A stretch of 64,000 nt of DNA. Origin: Paenibacillus odorifer (GTDB taxonomy: Bacteria > Bacillota > Bacilli > Paenibacillales > Paenibacillaceae). Position numbers and translations under genes: made by a program. Below are positions 18,701 to 28,287 of this stretch, in pieces. Numbering within the stretch: position 1 is the first letter of the stretch; every line of letters begins with the position of its first letter. The notes beneath the pieces are model-generated. The model was not told the origin of the DNA, ran no database searches, and worked only from the letters and a program-made list of their open reading frames with translations. The DNA is taken from the NCBI RefSeq assembly GCF_000758725.1, contig NZ_CP009428.1, positions 4,092,001-4,156,000 of the forward strand, in the 5' to 3' direction.

Positions 18701-20051
18701 ACATTTTAATGGCCGCCAGCTCCGTAATATTATTGCGGGTAATCGATAAACCCGTGGTTTCTATATCAAACACTACATAGGTAGCTGTCTTCAAGTCCAA
18801 AGGCTGAGCATTCTCGACAATATTCACAGAGTCATTCACAACATTAGCTTCCACACCATAAATCATTTTTATCTTATGCTTATGAGCTGCATGGTTTGCA
18901 TCAGGAAAAGCCTGAACGCCACCATGATCAGAAATAGCAATCGCAGGATGACCCCACTGGGCAGCTGTTTTGACATAGGTAGTGATCGGAGTGACCGCAT
19001 CCATCGTACTCATCGTAGTGTGAAGGTGGAATTCCACCCGTTTCTTAGGAGCAGTATCTTTACGTGCAGGCGGTGCCTTAACTTCCGTTAAATCCGAAGG
19101 GATCATCACGAGCTCAGGAATCTGCATAAAACGGTCATATTCTACTTTCCCGCGTGCTCTTACCCATTTGCCATTAGCTAGCTGACTCATAACCTTCAGA
19201 TCATCTTTAGTCTTCGCGAACATCTTCATTTGTAGAGAATCCGTAAAATCGGTCAGACTGAAAGTGAACAAGGTACTGCCATTGCGAAGCTCCTTACGAT
19301 CCAGACCAAAAATGGTACCCTGAATTGTAATTTTCTTCTCTTCATCTTGAATTTCAAGAATCGGCACAGCCTGTTCCTTAATTTCATACCCCACTTGAAG
19401 CTTAATTACTTCATTAGGATCGCTATCATCAGCAGGAGCTTCTGTTTCCACAGCAGTCATCATCTGCTCAACAATCTCGCGTTGTTCTTGCTGAAGCTTT
19501 TGCTGAAATTCTTCGAATGCTTCAACATTATTATTTTCGTTCTCCGCCATTAGTAATTTAACTTTTAAGGAGAGACCGAAATACTTATCATAAAATTTAA
19601 TAATTGCTCCATCGATGCCTTTTTTGCGAGCCAACTCCATAGAAGTGGAATCACTCATCGTCAGCATTAAAGTGTCATCTTTAAGCTCTTGGGTAGAACG
19701 TGTCAGCCAGCCATTAACCGATGGAATCTCCCGATGCACCCACTCCAAAAACAGTCCCCAATATTCTTGGACAAGCTCCGCTCTACTAACCTTCTCATCA
19801 TATAGGAACAAAAAGCTTACTTTAGCTATATGCTGTAGCTTCTCCCGCATTCTAAGGCTAAATGTCCGATATACCTGTGCTGGAACCAGACTTTCTTTCG
19901 TAATAACGATTTGCCAGTCCCGGTTGCCGCGACTGATCTCAACACGTTCTATATACCCGTCTAAAAAGTAGGGATCCATGATTGCAGGCGGAATTTCACC
20001 CTGCTTCATCAAGAGCTCGAACCTTTTTCTTCTCTCCTGGTTTTGTTCCAT
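15723..20051 (-). CDS. polC: DNA polymerase III alpha subunit, PolC type
   Basis: The main replicative polymerase of low-GC Gram-positive bacteria, 1442 residues. Visible in order: N-terminal domain (1-220), OB fold (about 230-320), PHP domain beginning EFHLHTTMSTMDA (340-352), an inserted DnaQ-like 3'-5' exonuclease (motif VFDIETTG at 427-434), the rest of PHP, a four-cysteine zinc-binding segment (CLDPECRHS...CPDCGQ) and the palm with PDIDLNFSG. Start ATG at 20051 follows GGGAGG. It stands after proS in the conserved rseP-proS-polC order, but a 269-base gap with a terminator separates it from proS, so it probably has its own promoter. Confidence 0.98.
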   Translation of the reverse strand: MEQNQERRKRFELLMKQGEIPPAIMDPYFLDGYIERVEISRGNRDWQIVITKESLVPAQVYRTFSLRMREKLQHIAKVSFLFLYDEKVSRAELVQEYWGLFLEWVHREIPSVNGWLTRSTQELKDDTLMLTMSDSTSMELARKKGIDGAIIKFYDKYFGLSLKVKLLMAENENNNVEAFEEFQQKLQQEQREIVEQMMTAVETEAPADDSDPNEVIKLQVGYEIKEQAVPILEIQDEEKKITIQGTIFGLDRKELRNGSTLFTFSLTDFTDSLQMKMFAKTKDDLKVMSQLANGKWVRARGKVEYDRFMQIPELVMIPSDLTEVKAPPARKDTAPKKRVEFHLHTTMSTMDAVTPITTYVKTAAQWGHPAIAISDHGGVQAFPDANHAAHKHKIKMIYGVEANVVNDSVNIVENAQPLDLKTATYVVFDIETTGLSITRNNITELAAIKMCEGKEVDRYSTFVNPHEKIPYHIQQLTNITDEMVKDAPDLEPVLRKFVEFVGDSILVAHNARFDMGFIQASLRKIGEPDLPNPSLDTLELARLLYPSMKNHRLNTLADKYKVLLESHHRAIDDTIALGGILTGLLADAEKMKGMTRLDRLNDYVGNDLSNTRPFHCNIYALNQIGKKNLYKLISMSHTEYFKRVPCIPKSKLEEHRDGLLVISGCERGEFFEAVLNKTTEEAMEVAHFYDVLEIQPLTMYMHLVDKGFVAGPDELRDVVRKVCEIGEQLNKPVIATGNVHYLEPRDKLYRDITINGITGFSPLKDQRKPDAHFRTTDEMLSEFEFLGAEKAMEVVVTNTVELAERFEELELFPDKLFTPIIDGADEEIRETCYNTAKSIYGEELPEVVIARLEKELAPIIKYGFSANYLISERLVKKSNQDGYLVGSRGSVGSSVVATFLGISEVNPLPAHYICLDPECRHSEWFLDGSVRSGFDLPDKVCPDCGQKLKGEGQDIPFETFLGFKGDKVPDIDLNFSGEYQPNAHNFTKEMFGEKNVFRAGTIGTVAEKTAFGFAKKYEELHQKRWRGAEVGRLAAGCTGVKRSTGQHPGGIVVVPDYMEVEDITPVQFPADDVNAEWKTTHFDYHAFDANLLKLDILGHDDPTMMRMLQDLTGVDPTSIPMNDPKVMSMFNSTDALGVRPDEIRSPVATYGVPEMGTKFVRQMLIESKPSSFADLLQISGLSHGTGVWLGNAQELIKNNTCNIKTVIGCRDDIMLFLIYKAGMDASLAFKITESVRKGKGLSDEWIEEMKKCKVPQWYIDSCLKIQYMFPKAHAAAYVISAVRTAYFKLYHPIEYYATYFSVRAADFDIELCCKGYEAISRQIVEIEQKGFQALPKEKAMLPVLEMALEMTARGFTFKNIDLYRSEANKFIVDDKSLIPPFSALAGIGENAAINIAAAKDAGEFLSIEDFQQKSKASKTVIELLTGMGCFRGLPESNQLSLF

Positions 20052-20168
20052 GCTTTCCTCCCACCTTTAATAACCCAGTTAAAACTATCCATGATATACA
20101 GTGAAAGTACAATATGATAAGAAGAAACGATGTTGTCGCCTTTTAAAGACGATAACTGTTTCTCGTAA

Positions 20169-20215
20169 AAATATAAGGATAATTTATAGCGAATTCCTAT
20201 AAATTCTTATATTTT
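20169..20215. repeat. AT-rich dyad repeat, copy 1
   Basis: A near-perfect inverted repeat: ATATAAG (20171-20177) with CTTATAT (20206-20212) and AATTTATAG (20181-20189) with CTATAAATT (20197-20205), loop CGAATTC. A related copy lies at 23248-23295, sharing the blocks AATATAAGGATAAT, TATA and TTCTTATATTTT in the same order. Both sit in intergenic gaps, suggesting a dispersed REP- or MITE-like family. Confidence 0.75.
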
Positions 20216-20280
20216 AAAAAGCTTCTGGTTTCAAAAAGCATTGGGTTCTTACGGCCCGCCGACTCCTCTCTCCAGAAGCT
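20215..20280 (-). terminator. Hairpin with T-run after proS
   Basis: AGCTTCTGG (20272-20280 read on minus) pairs with CCAGAAGCT (20220-20228) across a 43-base loop and is followed by TTTTTAAAAT. It lies about 40 bases past proS. The large loop is unusual, and includes a GC-rich block, so this could be a T-box-like or processed structure; simple termination is the more likely reading. Confidence 0.55.
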
Positions 20281-20320
20281 AAATTAAAATACTACAAGAC
20301 TGTTGATCGGTGCCTAAAGA

Positions 20321-21769
20321 TTAATATGCCTTTGCAAAAACCACAGTATGCTTGGCTGGTTGGCCACAGCAAATGCAGACTTGCTTAGTCTCCGCTGGAT
20401 CAAAAGGAATATTGCGGCTACCCGCACCTGTCTCTTCCTTAACTTTGGACTCGCATTCTTCGGAACCACACCATCCAGCTAGAGCAAATCCACGTTTTTC
20501 ATCCATCGAAGCCTTCATTTCCTCCAAGGAATCCACAGAATAGAAGTGGTCCTCGCGGAATTTCAGGGCACGTTCGAACATTTCGTTGTGAACCTGTTCA
20601 AGCATTGTTTGAACCTCTTCTACGAGGTTTTCCTGTTGAATAACCTTCTTCTCACCGGTGACACGTGAGACGAGAACGCAGACGCCATTCTCCATGTCGC
20701 GTGGTCCAAGCTCCAAACGTACTGGCACTCCACGCATTTCATATTCATTAAACTTCCAGCCTGGAGTAACATCTGAACGATCATCCACACGTACACGAAC
20801 GCCAGCATTCTTCAATTCCTTGAACAGCTCGTCCGTCCGCCCAATCACAGCTTCGCGGGTCTTAGGAGGTCCGATAGGAATCATAATAACTTGCGTTGGA
20901 GCTACCTTAGGCGGCAGAACAAGACCGCGGTCATCTCCATGTACCATAATCAAGGAGCCAATCAAGCGAGTGGTTGAGCCCCATGAAGTAGTGTGTACAT
21001 ACTCCAAATTATTGTCACGGCTTAAATATTGAATCTCAAAAGCTGTGGCAAACTTGGTGCCGAGGTAATGTGAAGTAGCAGCCTGAACAGCGCGTCCATC
21101 CTTCATCATCGCTTCAATAGAATACGTATCTACCGCACCGGCAAAACGCTCGGAAGGTGTCTTTTGTCCAGTAATAACCGGAATGGCAAGATAGGTCTCG
21201 ACAAAATCACGGTAGTTATCCAGCATCCGCATAGTTTCTTCACGAGCTTCCGCTTCATTCTCATGCGCGGTATGCCCTTCTTGCCAAAGAAACTCAGTCG
21301 TGCGGATAAATGGTAATGTACGTTTCTCCCAACGAACCACGTTCGCCCATTGATTGATAAGTACAGGAAGGTCACGATAAGATTGAATCCATTTAGAGTA
21401 CATGTGGCCGAACATGGTCTCTGAAGTAGGACGAACTGCGAGACGTTCCTCAAGTACGTCACCACCCGCTTCTGTTACCCATGGCAGCTCTGGATTAAAG
21501 CCTTCAATATGATCCTTTTCCTTCTGAAAGAAACTCTCTGGAATGAACACTGGAAAATAAGCGTTTCGATGCCCAGTTTCCTTGAGGCGACGGTTCATTT
21601 CCTCCTGAATATGCTCCCATATTTCATAGCCTTCTGGCTTAAATACAATACAGCCACGAACAGGAGAGTAATCCATCAAGTCTCCTTTTTTAATAACATC
21701 AATATACCAGCGTGAGAAATCCTCGCTTTGCGGCGTGATTTCCGTAACGAATTGTTTATCTTTAGCCAT
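20321..21769 (-). CDS. proS: Prolyl-tRNA synthetase, archaeal/eukaryotic-like type
   Basis: Class II synthetase that charges tRNA-Pro, 482 residues. It opens with the archaeal/eukaryotic-type signature (FSRWYIDVIKKGDLMDYSPVRG), and has PTSETMF, motif 2 region RTTEFLWQEGHTAH and motif 3 region GDDRGLVLPPKVAP. The C-terminal zinc-ribbon-like domain has four cysteines (CGSEEC and CICCG), and the protein ends in a terminal tyrosine as in this type. It lacks the about 180-residue editing insertion of the typical bacterial ProRS (about 565 residues), which is what B. subtilis carries at this locus. It stands 25 bases after rseP. Confidence 0.95.
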   Translation of the reverse strand: MAKDKQFVTEITPQSEDFSRWYIDVIKKGDLMDYSPVRGCIVFKPEGYEIWEHIQEEMNRRLKETGHRNAYFPVFIPESFFQKEKDHIEGFNPELPWVTEAGGDVLEERLAVRPTSETMFGHMYSKWIQSYRDLPVLINQWANVVRWEKRTLPFIRTTEFLWQEGHTAHENEAEAREETMRMLDNYRDFVETYLAIPVITGQKTPSERFAGAVDTYSIEAMMKDGRAVQAATSHYLGTKFATAFEIQYLSRDNNLEYVHTTSWGSTTRLIGSLIMVHGDDRGLVLPPKVAPTQVIMIPIGPPKTREAVIGRTDELFKELKNAGVRVRVDDRSDVTPGWKFNEYEMRGVPVRLELGPRDMENGVCVLVSRVTGEKKVIQQENLVEEVQTMLEQVHNEMFERALKFREDHFYSVDSLEEMKASMDEKRGFALAGWCGSEECESKVKEETGAGSRNIPFDPAETKQVCICCGQPAKHTVVFAKAY

Positions 21770-21794
21770 GTAATGGAATGCCTCCCGAAGAAAA

Positions 21795-23069
21795 TTAGCC
21801 GCTGATCAAACGTAAAATATCATTATACGTAACAGCAATCATTAATAAAAATAGCAGTGCAAAACCTACAAAGTGAACCATGCCTTCATGACCCGGATCC
21901 ACAGGTTTGCCACGCAGTGCCTCAACACCTAGGAATGCCAGACGGCTTCCATCGAGTGCCGGAATCGGCAAGAGGTTAAATATCCCCAGATATAGACTCA
22001 AAATAGCGGCCCAGTATGTAAGATACTGAATACCTTGTTGAGCAATTTGACCGGTTACCTCAAACGTACGAACCGGACCTCCAATATCATCCATATTGAA
22101 TTTATTGATCAATTGTTTAAAGCCCAAAAAGATAGCTTCTGTCGTATCGACCATAGCTTTTCCTGAACCTGTTATCGTCTCGCCAAAACCAGCTTTACGA
22201 GTAGGTAGCTCAGGAGTGATGCCTATTTTACCGCCTTCTTGTCCTTCCATACTACGAGGAACTAGCTTAACGTTAAGGGTTTCTTCTCCCCGTTGCAGCG
22301 TCCAGTTCATTTCTTTACCTTTGGACTCCGAGGTCAAGCTAATCATTTTTTTGTAATCAGCACCGATTTTCTCACCATTGATGGAGACAATGATATCGCC
22401 CTTTTGGAGTCCTGCTTCTTGCGCCGGCATTCCTTCGGAGACGTCGCCAATCTTAACAAAAGTAGGATTTTCAACTTGAATCCCGACCATTTGCAAATGA
22501 ATGGCGAAGAGTACAAAGGCTAACAGAAAGTTCATCACAGGACCCGCAACGATAGCCAACGCACGCTGACCCACGGTCTTGCTGCCGAATTGACGATCTT
22601 TAGGTGCAATTTGTGTCTGTTGCGTCCCTTTAATCATCATCGCTTGCGGATGAACATCATAAGTAGTAACTTCTCCGTCCACATCTAAGGTAATCTGCAA
22701 TTTATCTTCGAGATCGGTACTCAGCGCCTCACCACGGATAACATTTCTACGGGTGTCTAGTGCATCCAGATAAATGTTTTTAACTTTATTGTCTTGTCCG
22801 AGCCTTACCGCAATGGTCTGTCCAGAACCAATCTCGACAATCTCAGGATCTTCACCAGCCATGCGGGCATAACCGCCAAAAGGCAGTAAGCGAAGAGTGA
22901 ACTGAGTCTCATTCCGTTTATAAGAAAACAGTTTCGGACCGAAACCGATAGCAAATTCCCTCACGAGAATACCGGCGCGTTTGGCAAAATAATAGTGACC
23001 CCATTCGTGTACAGTCACAAGTACAAAAAACATGAGCACCGTTAAAAAAACGACCTGAACCATTTCCAA
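21795..23069 (-). CDS. rseP: Site-2 intramembrane zinc protease RseP/RasP
   Basis: Membrane metalloprotease that cleaves anti-sigma factors and remnant signal peptides within the bilayer, 424 residues. Segments seen: first transmembrane helix with active-site HEWGH (21-25), FAIGFGP, the conserved GGYARMAGEDPE, a PDZ domain (about 210-290), a second helix near AIVAGPVMNFLLAFVLFA, and the NLLPIPALDG motif carrying the third zinc ligand. The TTG start at 23069 is preferred: AAAGGGGG lies 9 bases upstream, while an ATG at 23078 directly abuts it and an ATG at 23063 is 15 bases away. It lies between dxr and proS. Confidence 0.95.
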   Translation of the reverse strand: MEMVQVVFLTVLMFFVLVTVHEWGHYYFAKRAGILVREFAIGFGPKLFSYKRNETQFTLRLLPFGGYARMAGEDPEIVEIGSGQTIAVRLGQDNKVKNIYLDALDTRRNVIRGEALSTDLEDKLQITLDVDGEVTTYDVHPQAMMIKGTQQTQIAPKDRQFGSKTVGQRALAIVAGPVMNFLLAFVLFAIHLQMVGIQVENPTFVKIGDVSEGMPAQEAGLQKGDIIVSINGEKIGADYKKMISLTSESKGKEMNWTLQRGEETLNVKLVPRSMEGQEGGKIGITPELPTRKAGFGETITGSGKAMVDTTEAIFLGFKQLINKFNMDDIGGPVRTFEVTGQIAQQGIQYLTYWAAILSLYLGIFNLLPIPALDGSRLAFLGVEALRGKPVDPGHEGMVHFVGFALLFLLMIAVTYNDILRLISG

Positions 23070-23247
23070 ACGTATCATCCCCCTTTAGGTGTAAGACCGA
23101 AGTATGTCCTCTTAATTTATCATTATTCTCCGATCAGGCACAAGAGAATCAACTGTCCCAACCTATTTTTAGGGCAAAGTAAGTATTTCCAGTCAAGCAA
23201 TAACGCCATCAGTGTTCCTTAAGGAGACGGTACGCGTTTACGCGAGA

Positions 23248-23295
23248 AATATAAGGATAATGTATAAAGTGAAACTTATACTTTCTTATATTTTT
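23248..23295. repeat. AT-rich dyad repeat, copy 2
   Basis: Same family as the element at 20169-20215: AATATAAGGATAAT, TATAAAGTGAAACTTATA and TTCTTATATTTTT form an imperfect dyad, one base longer in the loop than copy 1. It lies about 22 bases downstream of the dxr stop. Similarity weakens but continues about 25 bases to the left (AGACG.TA...GTTT). Confidence 0.72.
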
Positions 23296-23316
23296 AAAAG
23301 GAGATCTTTCTACGTT

Positions 23317-24456
23317 CTACAGCGTAGCTGCCAGCTCTCGAACACGTCTATCACAGGATTCAATTTGTTCCAGATTCGGATTATGCTCGTTATTATGACA
23401 ATCTAGCACTTCTCCGATAATCTCCTCAATACGCAGGAACGAGATCTCATGACTTAAGAATCGAGCAACTGCTATTTCGTTCGCAGCGTTGAAAGCAGTA
23501 GTCGCCGTTCCACCAGCTTTTCCGCAATCTATCGCTAGCTTCAGTGCAGGGTAACGTTCAAAGTCCATTTCACGGAAGGTCAAACGTCCTATCTCAGCTA
23601 ACGACAAACGCTGTGCCGGAGATTCCCAACGATCTGGATAAGTAAGTGCATATTGAATCGGGACACGCATATCGGGATTGCCAAGCTGGGCAATAATACT
23701 GCTGTCACGGAATTCAACATAAGAGTGAATGATGCTCTCCGGGTGCAGCAGCACATTCACTTGTTCATACGGAAGACCGAATAACCAATGCGCTTCAATA
23801 ACCTCTAAGCCCTTGTTCACCATTGTAGCAGAATCTATCGTTATTTTCGCGCCCATGCTCCAATTCGGATGACGAAGCGCATCTTCTACCGTCACATCCT
23901 TAAGCTGATCACGCGTAAAGTCACGGAATGAGCCGCCGGATGCTGTTAAAGTGATGTAGGCAATATCTGAGATATTCTCGCCATTGAGACATTGATAAAT
24001 AGCTGAATGCTCACTATCAATCGGCAACAGCTTAACTCCCTTACGATTAGCAAGATCAGTGACCAAATGTCCGGCCGTTACTAATGTCTCCTTATTGGCG
24101 AGTCCAATATGTTTGCCGGCTTCAATTGCCGCTAGTGTTGATTGAAGCCCTACGCTTCCCATAACAGCCGTTACGACCATTTCGGCATCGCCGCCAGCCG
24201 CCACTTCAACAAGCCCTTCATTCCCGCTGTAAAGCTCTATACCAGAAGGTAGGCTGGATCTAATCTCATCTGCCAGCTCTTTCGTTGCCACAGAGACTCT
24301 ACGCGGGTTAAAACGACGAACTTGTTCCAGTAATAATGCTGTATTTGTTCCGGCCGCCAAGCCATCTACTTCAAAAGAGTCTGGGTGCATTGCGATGACA
24401 TCTAGAGTCTGAGTGCCGATCGAACCCGTCGAACCTAGAACACTTATTTTTTTCAT
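23317..24456 (-). CDS. dxr: 1-deoxy-D-xylulose-5-phosphate reductoisomerase
   Basis: Second step of the MEP isoprenoid pathway, rearranging and reducing DXP to 2-C-methyl-D-erythritol 4-phosphate with NADPH. The nucleotide-binding start GSTGSIGTQTLDV, ANKETLVTAG, the substrate and metal segment LPIDSEHSAIYQCL and TASGGSFRD are present in 379 residues. It sits between cdsA and rseP, the common Firmicute order. The ribosome site (GGGAGAG) is 13 bases or more from the ATG, weaker than for neighbours. Confidence 0.97.
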   Translation of the reverse strand: MKKISVLGSTGSIGTQTLDVIAMHPDSFEVDGLAAGTNTALLLEQVRRFNPRRVSVATKELADEIRSSLPSGIELYSGNEGLVEVAAGGDAEMVVTAVMGSVGLQSTLAAIEAGKHIGLANKETLVTAGHLVTDLANRKGVKLLPIDSEHSAIYQCLNGENISDIAYITLTASGGSFRDFTRDQLKDVTVEDALRHPNWSMGAKITIDSATMVNKGLEVIEAHWLFGLPYEQVNVLLHPESIIHSYVEFRDSSIIAQLGNPDMRVPIQYALTYPDRWESPAQRLSLAEIGRLTFREMDFERYPALKLAIDCGKAGGTATTAFNAANEIAVARFLSHEISFLRIEEIIGEVLDCHNNEHNPNLEQIESCDRRVRELAATL

Positions 24457-24479
24457 AGTTATACTCTCTCTCCCTTCGT

Positions 24480-25283
24480 TTAATAGTAAGGCATAAGCAT
24501 TACAATATGTACGAATGGAAATACGATAATCCAGCTGTCACATCGATCAAGAATACCGCCATGCCCTGGCAAAAGTGTACCTGAGTCTTTAATGCCATAC
24601 GCACGTTTATAAGCTGACTGCACAAGATCTCCAAGCTGTCCTAATATCGCACAAGAAAGCCCAATAAGCAACGCTCGTCCTATCGTCAAGTGTTCAGGAG
24701 CAAGCAGCGCAAACACGATAGAAATAAGCATCGAGATCAGTACCCCGCCAACAGCACCTTCCACCGTTTTGTTAGGACTGATGGCCGGCCAGAGCTTGTT
24801 CTTGCCAAAGCTTCTGCCTACAAAATATGCCCCCGCATCACTGCCCCAAATGCAGAACAGGAGCAAAAAAGTCCAGAACAAACCATGTCCGTCATCCGAT
24901 GCACGAGCCACGGCCATATAAGAGAAGCCCATTCCAATGTATACTATACCAGTAAACAGCAAGGCTGTTACTCGAATATCTAATTTATTTTTAGTAAAAA
25001 CGGTGACCAGAAGGAACAATAACAGCAGAATCCAAATCCCTTGCTCCCAGGACAACGGCGCAGTAACACCAAGCAAATTCCATGGGATCATGAAGCTTAG
25101 AATAGCTGCGTAACCCAGAACAGTAGTACCGGAAAGCGTAGGAATACCTATCATTTTGACAAATTCATAAAAACCTATAAGAGCCATAGCAATAAGCAGA
25201 ACCTGATACGGCCAGTTTCCCAGTACACATAACCCTAAAAATAATACTCCGGCAACAATTCCGGTAATCAATCGCTGCTTCAA
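24480..25283 (-). CDS. cdsA: Phosphatidate cytidylyltransferase
   Basis: Integral membrane enzyme making CDP-diacylglycerol from phosphatidate and CTP for phospholipid synthesis. The hydrophobic protein of 267 residues has about eight membrane segments, SPNKTVEG, and the CDP-diglyceride synthase signature (SAYKRAYGIKDSGTLLPGHG followed by GILDRCDS). The TTG start at 25283 gives MKQRLITG, closely like the Bacillus N-terminus, and lies 9 bases after AGGAG. The ATG at 25292 abuts that site and is rejected. Confidence 0.95.
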   Translation of the reverse strand: MKQRLITGIVAGVLFLGLCVLGNWPYQVLLIAMALIGFYEFVKMIGIPTLSGTTVLGYAAILSFMIPWNLLGVTAPLSWEQGIWILLLLFLLVTVFTKNKLDIRVTALLFTGIVYIGMGFSYMAVARASDDGHGLFWTFLLLFCIWGSDAGAYFVGRSFGKNKLWPAISPNKTVEGAVGGVLISMLISIVFALLAPEHLTIGRALLIGLSCAILGQLGDLVQSAYKRAYGIKDSGTLLPGHGGILDRCDSWIIVFPFVHIVMLMPYY

Positions 25284-25303
25284 AGGTTCCATCTCCTAAC
25301 AAG

Positions 25304-26071
25304 CTACTTCAGTCCACCATAACGGCGTGTTCGTCGTTGATATTCAGCAACGGCCTGATGCAAATGCTCTTTGTCGAACTCAGGCCAGTACACATCAGTA
25401 AACCACAATTCACTATAGGCAATCTGCCATAACATAAAATTGCTAAGCCGAATTTCTCCACTTGTTCGTATCAACAAATCAGGATCGGGTAAACCAGCAG
25501 TTAATAGTCTGTTGTTAATCAACTCTGATGTAATTTCTTCTGGCGACAATATACCAGCTTGGATATCTTTCCCTAAACTGCGCATACAGCCTTCTATTTC
25601 ATTGCGTCCACCATAGTTAAGAGCAAAATTTAAGATCAATCCAGTATTCTCTTTTGTTCGAGCTACCGCCTCTTCCATAGCCTTACGGGTATATGAAGGT
25701 AAAGCGTCAGCGTCACCCATCATGCGTACTTGAACATTCTTCTCGATTAGCTCATCAAGCTCAATCGCCAGAAACTCCCCAGGCAAACGCATCAAGTAAT
25801 CGACTTCTTCTTTCGGGCGTATCCAGTTTTCTGTCGAGAACGCATACATCGTTAAGTATTTAATACCTAATTCGTCTGCAGCGATCGTAGCACGTTTGAC
25901 AGCCTTCATGCCGTTTTGATGACCCATAACGCGCGGTAAGCCGCGCCGTTTAGCCCAGCGTCCATTACCATCCATAATCACAGCCACATGCCGGGGAATG
26001 TTATCCGGTGAAATCTCGACTGACTGTTGCCTGTCTTTACGGCTCAGCCACGCTTGAATCCGTTTGATCAT
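25304..26071 (-). CDS. uppS: Undecaprenyl diphosphate synthase
   Basis: Cis-prenyltransferase (isoprenyl transferase) that elongates farnesyl diphosphate to the C55 lipid carrier for cell-wall synthesis. The 255-residue protein has HVAVIMDGNGRWAKRRGLPR with the catalytic Asp, the FSTENWIRP segment, and the C-terminal LLIRTSGEIRLSNFMLWQ and FTDVYWPEF. Start ATG at 26071 (MIKRIQAW) follows GGAGG by 8 bases; an in-frame ATG at 26107 lies upstream of it. A short CCCC/GGGG hairpin sits in the gap after frr (26109-26128). Confidence 0.97.
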   Translation of the reverse strand: MIKRIQAWLSRKDRQQSVEISPDNIPRHVAVIMDGNGRWAKRRGLPRVMGHQNGMKAVKRATIAADELGIKYLTMYAFSTENWIRPKEEVDYLMRLPGEFLAIELDELIEKNVQVRMMGDADALPSYTRKAMEEAVARTKENTGLILNFALNYGGRNEIEGCMRSLGKDIQAGILSPEEITSELINNRLLTAGLPDPDLLIRTSGEIRLSNFMLWQIAYSELWFTDVYWPEFDKEHLHQAVAEYQRRTRRYGGLK

Positions 26072-26149
26072 TTCCGTTTCCTCCAAGCTCTTATCAGAAA
26101 GAGACAAACCCCACCATTAACGGAGGGGCCTTAAGTCTCTTGAATATCA

Positions 26150-26703
26150 TTAAACTTCCATAATCTCTTTTTCTTTGGAGACAAGCACTTTGTCAACTTC
26201 GGCTATGAACTTATCCGTTGTTTTTTGAATGTCTTCCTGATGGCCACGGGACTCATCTTCAGAGATACCGTTTTTCTCCATCTTTTTAATATCATCGTTG
26301 GCATCACGGCGAATGTTGCGGATCGCTACTTTCGCTTCTTCACCAAACTTCTTAGTCAGCTTAACCAAGTCCGTCCGACGCTCTTCAGTCAGCGGAGGGA
26401 TAGAAAGACGAATAATGGTGCCGTCATTGGCTGGCGTCAATCCGATATCGGATTTCATGATCGCCCGTTCAATATCAGACATCGATGTTTTGTCCCACGG
26501 CTGAATCAACAGTGTCCGGGAATCCGGAGTACTTATGTTGGCCAGCTGATTAATTGGAGTAGGTGCTCCGTAATATTCAACTTGAATACGATCGAGAAGC
26601 GATGTTGTTGCACGTCCTGCACGTAATGTTGCCAAGTCACGTTTCAGCGATGAAATCGCTTTGTCCATACGCTCTTCGGCATTTTTTTTGACCGATTGTG
26701 GCA

Positions 26704-26704
<1 letters not shown>
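26150..26704 (-). CDS. frr: Ribosome recycling factor
   Basis: Splits post-termination ribosomes together with EF-G. The 184-residue protein has the family's [17 protein letters not shown] and [19 protein letters not shown] segments and a long-helix C-terminus. The ATG shares one base with the pyrH stop (TAATG), so it is likely co-translated. Length is typical. Confidence 0.97.
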
Positions 26705-27531
<827 letters not shown>

Positions 27532-27534
27532 CTA

Positions 27535-28185
27535 TTATTGATTAACTTGTGCCATAACTTCTTCAACAAAGTTATCCACTTTCTTTTCCAAACCTTCGCC
27601 TAGTTCAAAACGAGCAAAACGACGGATCGAGATGTTTTCTCCGATGGTGCTGATTTTTTCATTCAACAATTGGGAGATTGTTTTGTCTGGGTCTTTAACG
27701 AAAGTTTGCTCAAGCAAGCAATATTCTTCGTAATATTTACCAATACGTCCTTCAACCATTTTTTCAATGATTTTCTCAGGCTTACCTTCGTTCAAAGCTT
27801 GAGCTTTCAGGATTTCTTTTTCTTTTTCAACATCTTCTTGTGGTACTTCTTCACGACGAACATAACGAGGGTTTGCTGCAGCGATTTGCATAGCGATATC
27901 GCGAGCAAATTCCTTGAAGGAATCTGTTTTACCAACAAAGTCAGTTTCGCAGTTGATTTCTACAAGTACACCAATGCGGCCGCCAGCGTGAATGTAAGAT
28001 TCTACAACGCCTTCAGTAGCAATACGTCCTGCTTTGTTTGCTGCTGCGGACAGACCTTTTTCACGAAGCAATTCTGCTGCTTTAGTAATATCGTTATTAG
28101 CTTCTTCAAGCGCTTTTTTACAATCAAGCATACCAGCGCCTGTTCTTTCACGAAGTTCTTTTACTGCTTTTGCATCAACTGCCAT
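27535..28185 (-). CDS. tsf: Elongation factor Ts
   Basis: Nucleotide exchange factor for EF-Tu. The N-terminal UBA-like domain ([21 protein letters not shown]) and the core segment [17 protein letters not shown] are intact. At 216 residues it is the short form common in Paenibacillus-type Firmicutes, compared with about 290 in B. subtilis, and keeps one rather than two core subdomains. GGAGGG lies 8 bases before the ATG. It follows rpsB after 132 bases. Confidence 0.97.
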   Translation of the reverse strand: MAVDAKAVKELRERTGAGMLDCKKALEEANNDITKAAELLREKGLSAAANKAGRIATEGVVESYIHAGGRIGVLVEINCETDFVGKTDSFKEFARDIAMQIAAANPRYVRREEVPQEDVEKEKEILKAQALNEGKPEKIIEKMVEGRIGKYYEEYCLLEQTFVKDPDKTISQLLNEKISTIGENISIRRFARFELGEGLEKKVDNFVEEVMAQVNQ

Positions 28186-28241
28186 TGTTTATTCCCTCCA
28201 GGTAATTGTCGTTTTCTTACATTATTCAAGGCCTTTATCCT

Positions 28242-28287
28242 AAAAAAAGGGCAGTGAGAGGTTATCCACCTGCCAACCACCCTTTTC
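28242..28287 (-). terminator. Terminator-like hairpin between rpsB and tsf
   Basis: On the minus strand GGCAG pairs with CTGCC across a 15-base loop and is followed by CTTTTTTTAGG; an alternative longer pairing joins AAAAGGG with CCTTTTT. It lies about 30 bases past rpsB. Because tsf is normally co-transcribed with rpsB, this is likely a partial terminator that sets the S2 to EF-Ts ratio. Confidence 0.55.

Noticed and set aside
20052..20168. Possible polC promoter (TTGTAC, 17 bases, GATAGT)
   Set aside because: Both boxes match consensus weakly; alternatives nearby are as good, so no site was called.
26109..26128. CCCC/GGGG hairpin between frr and uppS as a terminator
   Set aside because: The downstream tract TTTGTCTC is too poor in T; uppS is normally co-transcribed with frr.
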